Shown: piece after piece, positions 25,457 through 34,517 of the stretch
How the letters are laid out: every line of letters starts with the position of its first letter
Position numbering within the stretch: the stretch's first letter is position 1
DNA from: an uncultured Muribaculaceae bacterium
GTDB lineage: Bacteria > Bacteroidota > Bacteroidia > Bacteroidales > Muribaculaceae
Reading direction: 5' to 3'
Assembly: GCA_910586475.1 (NCBI GenBank)
Contig: CAJUHM010000016.1
Coordinates: 1 to 42,610, forward strand
Length of the DNA: 42,610 bases
The notes under the pieces: generated by a model
What the model was told of the DNA's origin: nothing
Databases searched by the model: none
The model's input: only the letters and a program-made list of their open reading frames with translations
Made by a program: the position numbers and the translations under genes

Positions 25457-27145
25457 TTATTTGATGACGTTGCTGAGGTTGAAGTTAGCAAACTCGAGGT
25501 CATTGAGAGCCATAGTGGCCAGTGAGTTGTCGAGCTGGATAGCCTTTGACAGGTTTGAAGTCACCATCGAAGCGTTGTTGGTGCGTGCACCGAGCACAGC
25601 GTTCAGATAGTAAGTCGTAGCGTCGGGGTTAGCGATAGCGCCGAGAGTGTTCTTAGCAGCAGCATAGTCTTTAGTGAGAAGCTGAGCAAGAGCGGCGTTG
25701 TTGGTTTTGCTTGAACCGAAAGCCTTGACAGCGGCAGCGTTGTCGCCCTGAGTCAGATAGTAGACACCGAGAGCGTCACCGAGACCTTCGAGGCCGGCAG
25801 CATTGCTGAAGCTGCGGTTGGCAGCAGAGAAGTCTTTGTTGATGAGCTGGAGAAGACCCTGGTTCATTGCAACTTCAGAGCTGTTGGGAGCAAGCTGAGC
25901 GGCTTTGTTGAGGTTGGCGAGAGCAGAGTTGTAGTTCTTGTTGACGTACTGTGCCTTACCAAGGTTGTTGTAGCCGCGGAAGTCGTTGGGATAGAGCTTA
26001 GTCACCTGTTCGTAGATCTGAGCCTTGCGGTTGTTGTCGTCGGTGAGAGTTGCTGCATAGAGAAGCTCTTCAACGTTGAGTTCCGAAGGATTGGTCTGTG
26101 CGAGACGTGCGATTTCTTCGTCGCTCTTGCCGATGATGTTCACAGACGCTGTGATGTGGCTGCGACGGAGCTGAGGCAGGATCTGGTCAGCGAGAGTTTC
26201 GAACACGTTGGCGAGATTGCGGATTTCCTGTTCGCGGACTTCAGGATCTTTTACGTTCGAAAGAACGCTGAGGATGAGGTCTTTGTCCTGGATGTCGCTG
26301 GCTGCTACGAGCTGCTGGAAACCTTCCCAGTCTTCGGCAGTGAACTGTTTGGTGAGTTCGCCGAATTCAGTGATCTTGTCTTTTTTGAGCTGGCCTTCGA
26401 GATAAGAAGTGGTGTTCTTTTCGCGGTTTTCAGCCAGACGCTGGTTGAAATCGTAGGCACCTTCGGGAGAAGCATAGGAAGAAATGTTGATTTCTTCGAT
26501 TTCCTGATTGGGAGCTTCGGCCGCAGCGCGGAGCTGAGAGTTGAGGTCTTTTATGCCCTGAGAGTCAAGTTCGCCCTGACGAACGATTGCCTGGTTGATG
26601 AGGAATCGGATGTCGGCGGTATATTTTTCGTTGATAATACGCTGGAACTTGTCGTTTGCAGTAGCGGGATTGACAGTAGCGGGATCGGCGAGAGCTGCAG
26701 TGGCGATGATGCCGTCGGCAACTTTAACCTGAGGAAGAACATATTGCTTGTTGCCCTGCTGAACGTTGAAAGTCAGATAGAGTTCGCTCTTCTGCATTTC
26801 GGGAGTATAGACGTAGTTTACGGGGATTGTGAGAGTTCCGCCGTTAGAGTAGTTGACAACAGGGTTGTTGCCGCGTACTTTTTCGCCCTGATATGTAACC
26901 GAAGAGGCAGCAGTCTGCTGATCGCCGTACATGAGGACAGGGGTTACTGTGACAACCGCGTTTTTCTTGAAGAATTTAGCGGGGATGTTACCGGTAACGG
27001 TAGCGGGGACTGTTGATCCTACTACTTCAAGCGGATTGGGATTGGTTGTGAAATAATCAGCTTTGAACTGATTCATTTTGCTGTTACAGCCTGTCAACAG
27101 CACCAATCCACCAATAGCAAATGATGAATAAAGAATCTTTTTCAT
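25457..27145 (-). CDS. Lipoprotein with OmpA-like and TPR regions
   Basis: A 562-residue lipoprotein. The start at 27145 is chosen because it begins a standard signal (Met-Lys-Lys) ending in lipobox L-L-T-G-C (Cys20); the open frame extends 28 codons further but has no signal there. Residues about 50-140 look like a beta-sandwich. Residues about 165-270 contain an OmpA-C-like segment with Y-A-S-P-E-G at 224-229, a motif linked to peptidoglycan-binding OmpA folds. Residues about 365-550 form TPR-like helical repeats (Y-N-N-L-G-K-A-Q-Y, A-L-A-N-L-N-K-A-A). It is probably an abundant envelope protein: codon use is uniform and composition Ala/Asn-rich. Similar Bacteroidales proteins are annotated only as TPR proteins. 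A -7 box lies 55 nt upstream. Confidence 0.82.
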   Translation of the reverse strand: MKKILYSSFAIGGLVLLTGCNSKMNQFKADYFTTNPNPLEVVGSTVPATVTGNIPAKFFKKNAVVTVTPVLMYGDQQTAASSVTYQGEKVRGNNPVVNYSNGGTLTIPVNYVYTPEMQKSELYLTFNVQQGNKQYVLPQVKVADGIIATAALADPATVNPATANDKFQRIINEKYTADIRFLINQAIVRQGELDSQGIKDLNSQLRAAAEAPNQEIEEINISSYASPEGAYDFNQRLAENREKNTTSYLEGQLKKDKITEFGELTKQFTAEDWEGFQQLVAASDIQDKDLILSVLSNVKDPEVREQEIRNLANVFETLADQILPQLRRSHITASVNIIGKSDEEIARLAQTNPSELNVEELLYAATLTDDNNRKAQIYEQVTKLYPNDFRGYNNLGKAQYVNKNYNSALANLNKAAQLAPNSSEVAMNQGLLQLINKDFSAANRSFSNAAGLEGLGDALGVYYLTQGDNAAAVKAFGSSKTNNAALAQLLTKDYAAAKNTLGAIANPDATTYYLNAVLGARTNNASMVTSNLSKAIQLDNSLATMALNDLEFANFNLSNVIK

Positions 27146-27199
27146 GATGAAAATTTGGATATTGAAGTTTTGAATTTTGTTACGAAATGTGATTACCGG

Positions 27200-27207
27200 C
27201 AAATTTA
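27200..27207 (-). promoter_or_regulatory. -7 box of the OmpA/TPR lipoprotein gene
   Basis: Minus-strand TAAATTTG is an exact TAnnTTTG match, giving a leader of about 48 nt before the ATG at 27145. No TTG is found at -33. Confidence 0.55.
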
Positions 27208-27321
27208 CTCTTTTTTCCTGAAATAGCATTAATTGTTGTTGATTTTTTTCAGCGTGGGGGCGGGAAATCGTCGCTAATTTCCGCAGCGGCTCCTTTTTCG
27301 GGAGTTAAATGCACGGCAGAG

Positions 27322-27366
27322 AGAGGGCGGCGGGCCAGAATACTGGATTCTGACGCGCCGCCCTCT
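27322..27366 (-). terminator. Hairpin downstream of the WG-repeat gene
   Basis: AGAGGGCGGCG (27322-27332) pairs perfectly with 27356-27366, and CAGAAT/ATTCTG pair inside it. It lies 30 nt past the stop of the minus-strand WG-repeat gene. There is no clear U-tract after it, so it may be a weak terminator or an RNA 3'-end stabiliser. Confidence 0.55.
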
Positions 27367-27395
27367 GGCAGAAATATATAATGGTCGGTTTAAAG

Positions 27396-29621
27396 TCAGC
27401 GGGTGATGAGAGAGAATGAGATCTTGTCGTTGCCCGTGGTCGGAATTATTTTGTTTCCCTCGTCAACGAAGCGGATTTTTGCGTAGTAGTAGACCTCTTT
27501 GCCTTTAGGTCCATTCGGGAATTGTGCATACGGCATTGTGACCCATTGGTCTGAGTAGGTCGAGAACAGGTAGGATGGAGTGGCCCAGTAGGAGTGTTTG
27601 ATCTGTTTGCCGCTTCGGTTGATTGCCGGTTTGCCGTTTTTATGATAAAACGCGACTTCTATCTGAAACGATTCTTCGAGGAGAAATTGAGTGTCGAAGT
27701 TGAAGTGTAGTTTGAGGGCCTTGTTGTTATTCTTGTCATAGATGTTGTGTTCCATCCATTGAGAGGTTATTTTTATTTTTCTCTCTTTTTGAATGTATGT
27801 GCCTTCTTGGTTGTAGTACATCTCTTTGCCGTTGACGGTTACGCAATGATATCGGTTTTCGATGGTTGAAAAGCAGTATTTGTTATATTTTACAGGGACA
27901 ATAACGTTTCCGACCGCATCGAAAATCCCGCGTAGATCACCTTTGTCGGCATAGAAGTGGTTGCCGATGCCGGTTGTGAACAGTTGGTCGTACTCTGGCT
28001 GAATGATGCATTGGCCCGAAGTGAGGTAAATTCCGTATTTATTGTCTTTTTCGACAACTATGTGGTCATCCATGTCTTCGAATGAAAGGATGGCTGAATA
28101 TTCAGGCGGTACAATTGTGTCGCCGACGAGAGAGACCATTCCTTTTCGGCCGTTTCTTTTAATGGTAAACAGGCTGAAGTTGCTGTCCCAGTATAGTTTT
28201 TCGTCGTTGACGCAAGGAACAGTCAGCAGACCTTCAAAGAGGACTCCCCATTTGTTGTCACGGCAGACATGGATAAAACATGATCCCTCCTCCATGCGGT
28301 CGAAACTTTCCGGCTTTATTGTGCCTGAAGACAGTATGTGCCATTTTGAATCATCGGTCTGGACAATGGTCTTGTCGAGGCATTCCCTCAGCGGATATGG
28401 TTTGGCATCCGGACAGATTGCGGTATTGTTGAAGAGAAGCCAACCGTCTTCTTCAGTGAAATTTGCCGGCAGGTCTGAAGCAATAAGTGAGCCGTCGGCT
28501 TTATAGAGCTTCGATCCGGTCGGTTCGGTCATGAGAAAGAATTTTCCCGCAGGGCGGACTGAGGTGGCGGAGATGGAGACAAGACGGCCGTCGGAGTCGG
28601 TCACAGTCGTGAATTTTCCATTGGGAAATTCGTCGCTGAGTTTTGGTGAGCTTCCGGAAACGTTTCCGGTCATTATGTTGAATGGGCCGCATTTGTCGGT
28701 GGTGAAAGATGTAAGTGCGACCTGTGTGAGTGTAGCCGGGTGATATAATGACCAGTTGTCCCCGTTGTCGCGGAGAAGAAGCATGGAGCGCGATTCAATC
28801 TGGTCGATATTGGAATAGCTGTTTTTGATCACTTCGCGACCCGAAGAGTTGACCACTCCCCACAGATTGTTGTTCTTGACCGGTATGAGTGTCTGGATGT
28901 CGATCGTAATGGGGCTGTTGACATCTTCATAGGCGATATCGGTCAGGCTCATGCCGGTAGCAAGGTCGTAAAGGCCTGTCTTGTTGCCTTTGCTTAATTT
29001 CCAGTAAGAGTGGAATGGCTCGATGGAGGTGTAGTCTTTGGCTTCGATCAGTGGTTTCCCGTCGCGTGAATAGAGGCCTGTCGCTTTCCCTTTTTTCACG
29101 CGGAAATACTCCGGCAGGCTGGGGTCGATCTGGTCGAATTCCGGTTTGATGATGAGATTGCCTTTTGAATCGACAACACCCGACTTGTCTTTAAGGCCGA
29201 TGATGAATTCGTTGCCGTTCTGTGTTGCCGATGTGTAGTCAGGTTTCTGGCGATAGACACCGTCATAGGTCATGAATCCGTATTTGCCTTTGACTTTTAC
29301 GAGCATGACTTCCGGGCTTGCGGCTTCTGCCGATTCAAAAATGACTCCGGGTCCCACGAGCTTTCCGTTTTCATCAACGAAGCCGGTCAGCCCTTTTGAC
29401 GATACGGTCGACAGTTTCCTGTTGTCGGGCTGTTTTTCGAATGGCGATGCAGTTTCGAATTTCGGTTTGATTACCCATTTGCCTTCTGTGTTGCAGAAGC
29501 CCCACGTTCCCTTTTTAGGGTCCTGACAAGGCTGGATCGATTGGGCGATTACAGACAATTGTGATGACAGGATCAGAGAAATGACTGTCATGATGGTTTT
29601 TAACAAAAATTTTTCGGACAT
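27396..29621 (-). CDS. Secreted WG-repeat protein
   Basis: A 741-residue protein with a signal peptide ending in V-I-A-Q near residue 27 (a second Met at codon 11 could also serve as start). It contains many WG/KWGV repeats: T-W-G-F-C-N near residue 40, K-Y-G-F-M-T near 113, L-W-G-V-V-N near 253, K-W-G-V-L-F near 461, R-K-G-M-V-S near 494 and K-Y-G-I-Y-L near 526, each followed by an I-x-P-x-Y/F-D-x-I type strand. Such repeats form beta-rich, probably protein-binding structures; the function is unknown. A distinct C-terminal domain (about 630-741) lacks the repeats. The gene has a long 5' region of about 335 nt from the strong promoter at 29963-29994. Confidence 0.82.
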   Translation of the reverse strand: MSEKFLLKTIMTVISLILSSQLSVIAQSIQPCQDPKKGTWGFCNTEGKWVIKPKFETASPFEKQPDNRKLSTVSSKGLTGFVDENGKLVGPGVIFESAEAASPEVMLVKVKGKYGFMTYDGVYRQKPDYTSATQNGNEFIIGLKDKSGVVDSKGNLIIKPEFDQIDPSLPEYFRVKKGKATGLYSRDGKPLIEAKDYTSIEPFHSYWKLSKGNKTGLYDLATGMSLTDIAYEDVNSPITIDIQTLIPVKNNNLWGVVNSSGREVIKNSYSNIDQIESRSMLLLRDNGDNWSLYHPATLTQVALTSFTTDKCGPFNIMTGNVSGSSPKLSDEFPNGKFTTVTDSDGRLVSISATSVRPAGKFFLMTEPTGSKLYKADGSLIASDLPANFTEEDGWLLFNNTAICPDAKPYPLRECLDKTIVQTDDSKWHILSSGTIKPESFDRMEEGSCFIHVCRDNKWGVLFEGLLTVPCVNDEKLYWDSNFSLFTIKRNGRKGMVSLVGDTIVPPEYSAILSFEDMDDHIVVEKDNKYGIYLTSGQCIIQPEYDQLFTTGIGNHFYADKGDLRGIFDAVGNVIVPVKYNKYCFSTIENRYHCVTVNGKEMYYNQEGTYIQKERKIKITSQWMEHNIYDKNNNKALKLHFNFDTQFLLEESFQIEVAFYHKNGKPAINRSGKQIKHSYWATPSYLFSTYSDQWVTMPYAQFPNGPKGKEVYYYAKIRFVDEGNKIIPTTGNDKISFSLITR

Positions 29622-29759
29622 GGCAGTAGAAAATATGTAATAGATATGTGTGAATGTGACTTTGGCCGCGAGCCTGATGGCCGGCGGCTGAGGAAATCTT
29701 TGATAAAATAGGCTATGTGAAAATTTGTTTCGGGTCGGCTTGATGTCATAATGTCCTAC

Positions 29760-29956
29760 AGATATGAATCCGAATTCTGGAAAAACTCGGAAGCGATAGC
29801 TGTAGACGGGAAACAGTGTATGTCGTTGTTTTTAATTGGAAAAAGAGCCGTCCCAATACTTTTATCGTGAAGCCCCCGGGGGAGACTTCCATGACAAATT
29901 GCCGTGGTATTGTAATTTTCCTGAATTCCGGAGTGTTGAGCTGCCGGAATGTTTTT
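29760..29956 (-). ncRNA. Candidate structured RNA or long leader
   Basis: Downstream of a strong minus-strand promoter this stretch can fold into one long nested hairpin. The arms 29769-29785 and 29916-29932 pair over about 15 bp with one bulge and one mismatch. Inside, CAATAC/GTATTG and an apical GAAG...CCCCC/GGGGG...CTTC palindrome (about 29870-29889) also pair. The size (about 200 nt) and shape resemble a regulatory RNA such as 6S, but I cannot identify a family. It could instead be the untranslated leader of the WG-repeat gene. A 32-codon ATG frame from about 29960 is also present. In 29622-29760 and 29995-30057 I see nothing else. Confidence 0.45.
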
Positions 29957-29962
29957 GCATCG

Positions 29963-29994
29963 CAAAGATATTAAATCATTTTAATCTGACCAAA
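29963..29994 (-). promoter_or_regulatory. Strong consensus promoter (-33/-7)
   Basis: On the minus strand TTTG (29994-29991) and TATCTTTG (29970-29963) are separated by exactly 20 nt, an essentially perfect Bacteroidales housekeeping promoter. Transcription would start near 29956 and enter the structured stretch and then the WG-repeat gene. Confidence 0.8.
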
Positions 29995-30057
29995 CCTATC
30001 TAAAAATAATTTCTTTTTTTGTTTTGATGTCGATAATATTGCTGTTCGGAATGGGCG

Positions 30058-30567
30058 TCAGAGGCGTGTGACGATCTCTCCCAGCTGCTTGCGTGATGTC
30101 GCTCGCGTAGCGTCAGGGCCGGGGATGCCGACGGGGATTAGGGCAACCGGCTCGAACGAAGAGGGGTGCGCAAGTTCCCGGATGACCTCTTTCGGATCGA
30201 AACGGCAGACCCAGCACGTCCCGAGGCCTTCCGCCGCAGCTGCAAGACAGATATGTTCGGCTGCTATCGCCGCATCGATGTCGGAATGGATTTTGCCGTC
30301 TTCGGGCCGGTGCCATGCCACTTCCGGGTCGGCGCACACAATAATATATATAGGAGCAGTCTGAAACCAGTCGCGCTGATAGCATCTGCGTATTGCATTC
30401 TTTGCTTCGTCGCTTTCGCATATGAAGAAATGCCAGGGTTGCAGATTGACAGCTGACGGAGCGAGGCGTGCGGCTTCAAGAATGCGTTCGATTTTTTCGC
30501 GCGAGGGAGGTTCGGGAAGGAAGTTCCTGACAGAGTGGCGTTCGGAAGCAAGTTTCAAAAAATCCAT
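30058..30567 (-). CDS. Nitroreductase family protein
   Basis: A 169-residue FMN-dependent nitroreductase-like protein. The ATG at 30567 begins the usual family N-terminus (short helix, then E-R-H-S-V-R-N-F near residue 11). Other family marks are A-P-S-A-V-N-L-Q-P-W-H-F near 37-48 and a central A-A-E-H-I-C-L-A-A-A-E-G-L-G-T-C-W near 100-116, where the FMN and NAD(P)H site is formed. These are cytosolic homodimeric oxidoreductases of broad substrate range; the substrate is not predictable. An open frame extends upstream to 30735 but overlaps the divergent carB promoter and has no family similarity. It is transcribed divergently from carB. Confidence 0.88.
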   Translation of the reverse strand: MDFLKLASERHSVRNFLPEPPSREKIERILEAARLAPSAVNLQPWHFFICESDEAKNAIRRCYQRDWFQTAPIYIIVCADPEVAWHRPEDGKIHSDIDAAIAAEHICLAAAAEGLGTCWVCRFDPKEVIRELAHPSSFEPVALIPVGIPGPDATRATSRKQLGEIVTRL

Positions 30568-30600
30568 AGATGATTGATGATGTAAAAATGGTTGAATGTG

Positions 30601-30608
30601 CAAATATA
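30601..30608 (-). promoter_or_regulatory. -7 box of the divergent nitroreductase gene
   Basis: Minus-strand TATATTTG is a TAnnTTTG match 33 nt before the ATG at 30567. The nearest upstream TTG is 25 nt away, longer than usual. Confidence 0.5.
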
Positions 30609-30672
30609 ACAAATCTTTATGGTTTTTTTTGGTCAACAGATATGAAATGATGGATAGTTCATGGATTTTTGC

Positions 30673-30680
30673 TAACTTTG
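30673..30680 (+). promoter_or_regulatory. -7 box of the carB operon
   Basis: TAACTTTG is an exact TAnnTTTG match, giving a leader of about 72 nt before the carB ATG at 30759. No -33 TTG at standard distance. No carB regulatory structure was recognised in the leader. Confidence 0.55.
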
Positions 30681-30758
30681 TGGCAGAAAGAACCAGCTGC
30701 ATCTGTCGGCCTCGCCGCAGACGTGGATTTGTCACAGTCTAACATTCGTTACCACACA

Positions 30759-33700
30759 ATGAAAAAAGTATTGCTTCTGGGTTCCGGTGCCCTAAAAATC
30801 GGACAAGCCGGAGAATTTGACTACAGCGGCTCACAAGCACTTAAGGCCTTGCGCGAAGAGGGCATTGAAACGGTGCTGATCAATCCGAACATTGCTACTA
30901 TCCAGACTTCCGAAGGTGTTGCGGACAGGGTCTATTTCCTGCCGATAACGCCTTTTTTTGTTGAAGAAGTCATTAAAAAAGAGAATCCCGACGGCATTCT
31001 CCTCGCGTTTGGCGGACAGACCGCATTGAACTGCGGAACCGAGCTATATCTCAACGGCATTCTGGATAAGTATGGCGTCACGGTGCTTGGAACATCAGTG
31101 GAAGCAATCATGATAACGGAAGACCGGGATCTTTTCGTCAAGAAACTCGACGAAATCGACGCGAAGACTCCGGTTTCAGAGGCTGTTGAAACGGTTGACG
31201 ACGCTCTTGCTGTCGCTTCACGCATCGGCTATCCTGTGATGGTACGGTCGGCTTATGCGCTCGGAGGACTCGGCTCGGGTATCTGCACTAACGAAGAGGA
31301 GATGCGTGCCCACTGCGAAAGCGCTCTCGCTTTCTCTCAGCAGATCCTTGTCGAAGAGTCGCTCAAAGGCTGGAAAGAGATTGAGTTTGAAGTGATTCGT
31401 GATGCGAGCGACCTGTGCTTTACAGTCGTTCCGATGGAAAACTTCGACCCCCTCGGAATCCACACCGGCGAATCGATCGTTGTCGCTCCGATTGTCTCGC
31501 TGTCGGCCGATCAGATCAGTCTGCTCGAAGACATCGCCCGCCGCGTTGTCCGCCACATCGGAATTGTCGGCGAATGTAACATTCAGTATGCATTCAATGC
31601 CGAGACCAACGACTACCGAATCATTGAGATCAATGCCCGTCTGAGTCGCTCGTCGGCCCTTGCCTCGAAAGCATCAGGCTATCCTCTCGCTTTCGTTGCG
31701 GCTAAGCTTGCGCTTGGCTACAACCTTGAGCAGATCGGCGAACCCGGAACGCCGAACTCGGCAGCCAAAGCTCCCGAGGTTGACTATATGATTGTCAAGA
31801 TCCCGCGCTGGGACCTCACTAAATTTGTCGGCGTCGACCGTGAGATCGGTTCTTCGATGAAGTCTGTCGGCGAAATCATGTCGATCGGCAAGAGCTTCGA
31901 GGAGATCATCCAGAAAGGTCTGCGAATGATCGGTCAGGGAATGCATGGTTTTGTCGGAAACAACGACATCTCTTTCGACGATCTCGACAAGGCGCTCTCG
32001 CACCCGACCGACATGCGAATTTTCGCTATCGCGCAGGCTCTCGAAAACGGCTATTCGATCGACAGCATCGTTGATCTGACCAAGATCGATCGCTGGTTCA
32101 TCAGCCGTCTTGCCAATATCGTTGATTTCGCTACCCGTCTGAAAGCCTTCGGATCGGCGGCTGATCTTGACGAAGCGACAATGAAAGAGGCTAAACGTCT
32201 CGGATTCTCCGATTTCCAGATTGCCCGTCTTGTCGAAAATCCCTCAGGCAACATGGAGAAGGAGATGCTTGCTGTCAGAGCGCGCCGTAAGGAACTCGGC
32301 GTTCTGCCCAGCGTCTGCCGCATCAACACCGTCGCTTCCGAACATCCCGAGCGTACAAACTATCTCTACGTGACCTATGGCGACGCTTCGGACGCACGCC
32401 GCTATACCGGTCTGCCCACCCATAGCGTTGTCACTCTCGGATCAGGGGCCTACCGCATCGGAAGTTCGGTCGAGTTCGACTGGTGTTCGGTCAATGCCGC
32501 GACAACCTGCCGCGAGCTGGGCTATGAGGCTGTCATGATCAATTATAACCCTGAGACAGTGTCGACCGACTATGACATGTGCGACCGTCTCTATTTCGAC
32601 GAGCTCACTTTCGAGCGCGTGATGGATATTATTGATCTCGAACGCCCCCACGGTGTCATTGTCAGCGTCGGAGGACAGATCCCCAACAATCTCGCGATGA
32701 AGCTCTATCGCAACAATGTTTCGGTTCTCGGAACATCGCCCGTGTCGATCGACCGTGCGGAAAACCGTCATAAATTCTCGGCTATGCTCGATCAGCTCGG
32801 AATCGACCAACCCCGCTGGAAAGAGCTGACCACTACCGAAGAGATCGACGGCTTCGTCCGTGAAGTCGGATTCCCGGTGCTGATCCGCCCGAGCTATGTG
32901 CTTTCGGGTGCCGCGATGAATGTCTGCTACGACTATGACCAGATGCACCGTTTCCTCGGAGCTGCTGCGAAAGTCTCGAAGGAATTCCCGGTTGTCGTTA
33001 CTGAATTCCTCCAGAATGCCAAAGAGATCGAATTTGACGCTGTTGCCAGAAACGGACGTATCGTCGAATACGCCATTTCGGAGCATGTCGAATTTGCCGG
33101 TGTCCACTCCGGCGACGCGACTCTTGTCTTCCCCGCTCAGAAAATCTACATGGCCACTGCCCGCCGCATCAAACGCATCTCGGCGCGCATAGCCCGCGAG
33201 TTGAATATTTCCGGACCGTTCAATATCCAGTATCTCGCAAAGGACAACGACGTCAAGGTGATCGAATGCAACCTGCGTGCGTCGCGTTCGTTCCCGTTTG
33301 TCAGCAAGGTGCTGAAAAAGAACTTTATCGCGACAGCTACCAGAATCATGCTCGGCGAGAATGTCGAGAGTGTCGACACATCGACCTTCGACATCGACTA
33401 TATCGGAGTGAAAGCCTCTCAGTTCAGCTTCGGACGTCTCCATAAAGCCGACCCGGTGTTGGGCGTCGACATGTCGTCGACCGGTGAAGTAGGATGCATC
33501 GGCAACGATTTCGACGAAGCTCTCCTGACTGCAATGCTTGCCGTCGGACACACCGCACCCCGAAAAGGCGTGCTCGTAAGTTCGGGTGACGTGCGTGGCA
33601 AGGTCGATATGCTTGAGGCCTGCCGTATGCTCGACGAAGGCGGTCTGCCGATCTATGCGACCGAGGGAACTGCCCGTTTCCTTAACGAAAATGGTATTGA

Positions 33701-33971
33701 GGCGAAAGTCGCAGGATGGCCCGACGAAGAGGGTTGCGCTACCAACGTGATGGATCTGATCGCAAACCATGAGATTGATCTGATCATCAACATCCCGAAG
33801 AACCACACCAAGCGCGAGCTGACCAACGGCTACCGTATCCGCCGTGGAGCTGTGGACCACAACATCCCTCTGTTGACCAACGCCCGTCTGGCTTCGGCTT
33901 TTGTCAAGGCATTCCTGTCGAAACCAATCGAAGAGATCAGCATCACTCCCTGGCAGAACTACGGAAAATAA
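30759..33971 (+). CDS. carB: Carbamoyl-phosphate synthase large subunit
   Basis: A 1070-residue CarB, making carbamoyl phosphate from bicarbonate, ammonia and two ATP for pyrimidine and arginine synthesis. The ATG at 30759 starts the conserved K-K-V-L-L-L-G-S-G-A-L-K-I-G-Q segment; the longer frame from 30669 includes promoter DNA. Two homologous ATP-grasp halves are visible (starting near residues 1 and 555, the second with G-S-G-A-Y-R-I-G-S), with N-A-R-L-S-R-S near 295 and N-L-R-A-S-R-S near 837. The C-terminal regulatory MGS-like domain begins near 934. The F-D-Y-S-G-S-Q-A near residue 20 is of the eukaryote-like Bacteroidetes subtype. No carA is present in the window. It leads a five-gene operon. 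Confidence 0.95.
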   Translation: MKKVLLLGSGALKIGQAGEFDYSGSQALKALREEGIETVLINPNIATIQTSEGVADRVYFLPITPFFVEEVIKKENPDGILLAFGGQTALNCGTELYLNGILDKYGVTVLGTSVEAIMITEDRDLFVKKLDEIDAKTPVSEAVETVDDALAVASRIGYPVMVRSAYALGGLGSGICTNEEEMRAHCESALAFSQQILVEESLKGWKEIEFEVIRDASDLCFTVVPMENFDPLGIHTGESIVVAPIVSLSADQISLLEDIARRVVRHIGIVGECNIQYAFNAETNDYRIIEINARLSRSSALASKASGYPLAFVAAKLALGYNLEQIGEPGTPNSAAKAPEVDYMIVKIPRWDLTKFVGVDREIGSSMKSVGEIMSIGKSFEEIIQKGLRMIGQGMHGFVGNNDISFDDLDKALSHPTDMRIFAIAQALENGYSIDSIVDLTKIDRWFISRLANIVDFATRLKAFGSAADLDEATMKEAKRLGFSDFQIARLVENPSGNMEKEMLAVRARRKELGVLPSVCRINTVASEHPERTNYLYVTYGDASDARRYTGLPTHSVVTLGSGAYRIGSSVEFDWCSVNAATTCRELGYEAVMINYNPETVSTDYDMCDRLYFDELTFERVMDIIDLERPHGVIVSVGGQIPNNLAMKLYRNNVSVLGTSPVSIDRAENRHKFSAMLDQLGIDQPRWKELTTTEEIDGFVREVGFPVLIRPSYVLSGAAMNVCYDYDQMHRFLGAAAKVSKEFPVVVTEFLQNAKEIEFDAVARNGRIVEYAISEHVEFAGVHSGDATLVFPAQKIYMATARRIKRISARIARELNISGPFNIQYLAKDNDVKVIECNLRASRSFPFVSKVLKKNFIATATRIMLGENVESVDTSTFDIDYIGVKASQFSFGRLHKADPVLGVDMSSTGEVGCIGNDFDEALLTAMLAVGHTAPRKGVLVSSGDVRGKVDMLEACRMLDEGGLPIYATEGTARFLNENGIEAKVAGWPDEEGCATNVMDLIANHEIDLIINIPKNHTKRELTNGYRIRRGAVDHNIPLLTNARLASAFVKAFLSKPIEEISITPWQNYGK

Positions 33972-33977
33972 GAGACA

Positions 33978-34517
33978 ATGGAAAGTTTTCACCAACTGGC
34001 GGTCAACCGCCACAGCATCCGTCGCTATACCGACGAACCGATAAGTGCCGACGATGTGAAGCTCATTCTCGAAGCCGCTCTGCTGGCTCCGACCTCGAAG
34101 AGCAGCCGCTCGTGGCAGTTTGTCTGCGTTGATGATCCCGACATGCTCAGTCGGCTTGCCGGATGCAAGCCTGCCGGAGCTGCGCCGATCGAGCGCTGCC
34201 GGCTTGCAATCGTCGTGGCCGGAAATCCTGAACTGAGTGACCCCTGGGTTGAGGATGCCTCGATCGCTGCCGCTTTCATGCAGCTGCAGGCCGAGGACCT
34301 TGGTCTTGGATCGTGCTGGATACAGGTCCGCGGACGTTTCACCGCCGACGGGATTCCCTCTGAGGAATATGTCCAGGAGCTGCTTGGAATGCCCGGAGAG
34401 TTGCCGGTTGTCTGCATAATGACATTTGGCCATAAAGCAGAAGAACGTCGTCCGGTCGACACGTCCAAACTCCTGTGGGAACGTGTCCACATCGGAAAGT
34501 GGAGCGAGCGCGAATAA
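33978..34517 (+). CDS. Nitroreductase family protein (second copy)
   Basis: A 179-residue nitroreductase-like flavoprotein. Motifs follow the family order: N-R-H-S-I-R-R-Y near residue 10, L-A-P-T-S-K-S-S-R-S-W-Q-F near 36-48, and L-Q-A-E-D-L-G-L-G-S-C-W-I near 101-113. It starts 6 nt after carB and its stop codon overlaps the next start by one base (TAATG), so it is cotranscribed and translationally linked. It is distinct from the nitroreductase upstream of carB, sharing motifs but little else. Substrate unknown. Confidence 0.88.
   Translation: MESFHQLAVNRHSIRRYTDEPISADDVKLILEAALLAPTSKSSRSWQFVCVDDPDMLSRLAGCKPAGAAPIERCRLAIVVAGNPELSDPWVEDASIAAAFMQLQAEDLGLGSCWIQVRGRFTADGIPSEEYVQELLGMPGELPVVCIMTFGHKAEERRPVDTSKLLWERVHIGKWSERE

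Noticed and set aside
26156..27016. 286-codon plus-strand frame opposite the OmpA/TPR lipoprotein gene
   Set aside because: Antisense to a well-supported lipoprotein gene with uniform codon use; composition is a mirror of that gene and no domain is seen.
29756..29965. 69-codon frame starting with TTG in the promoter before the WG-repeat gene
   Set aside because: Its start lies inside the -7 box, so it could not be translated from that promoter; composition is not protein-like. RNA structure explains the stretch better.
30568..30758. N-terminal extensions of the nitroreductase (to 30735) and of carB (to 30669)
   Set aside because: Both extensions cover the divergent promoter region and add residues with no family similarity; the internal ATGs start the conserved domains.
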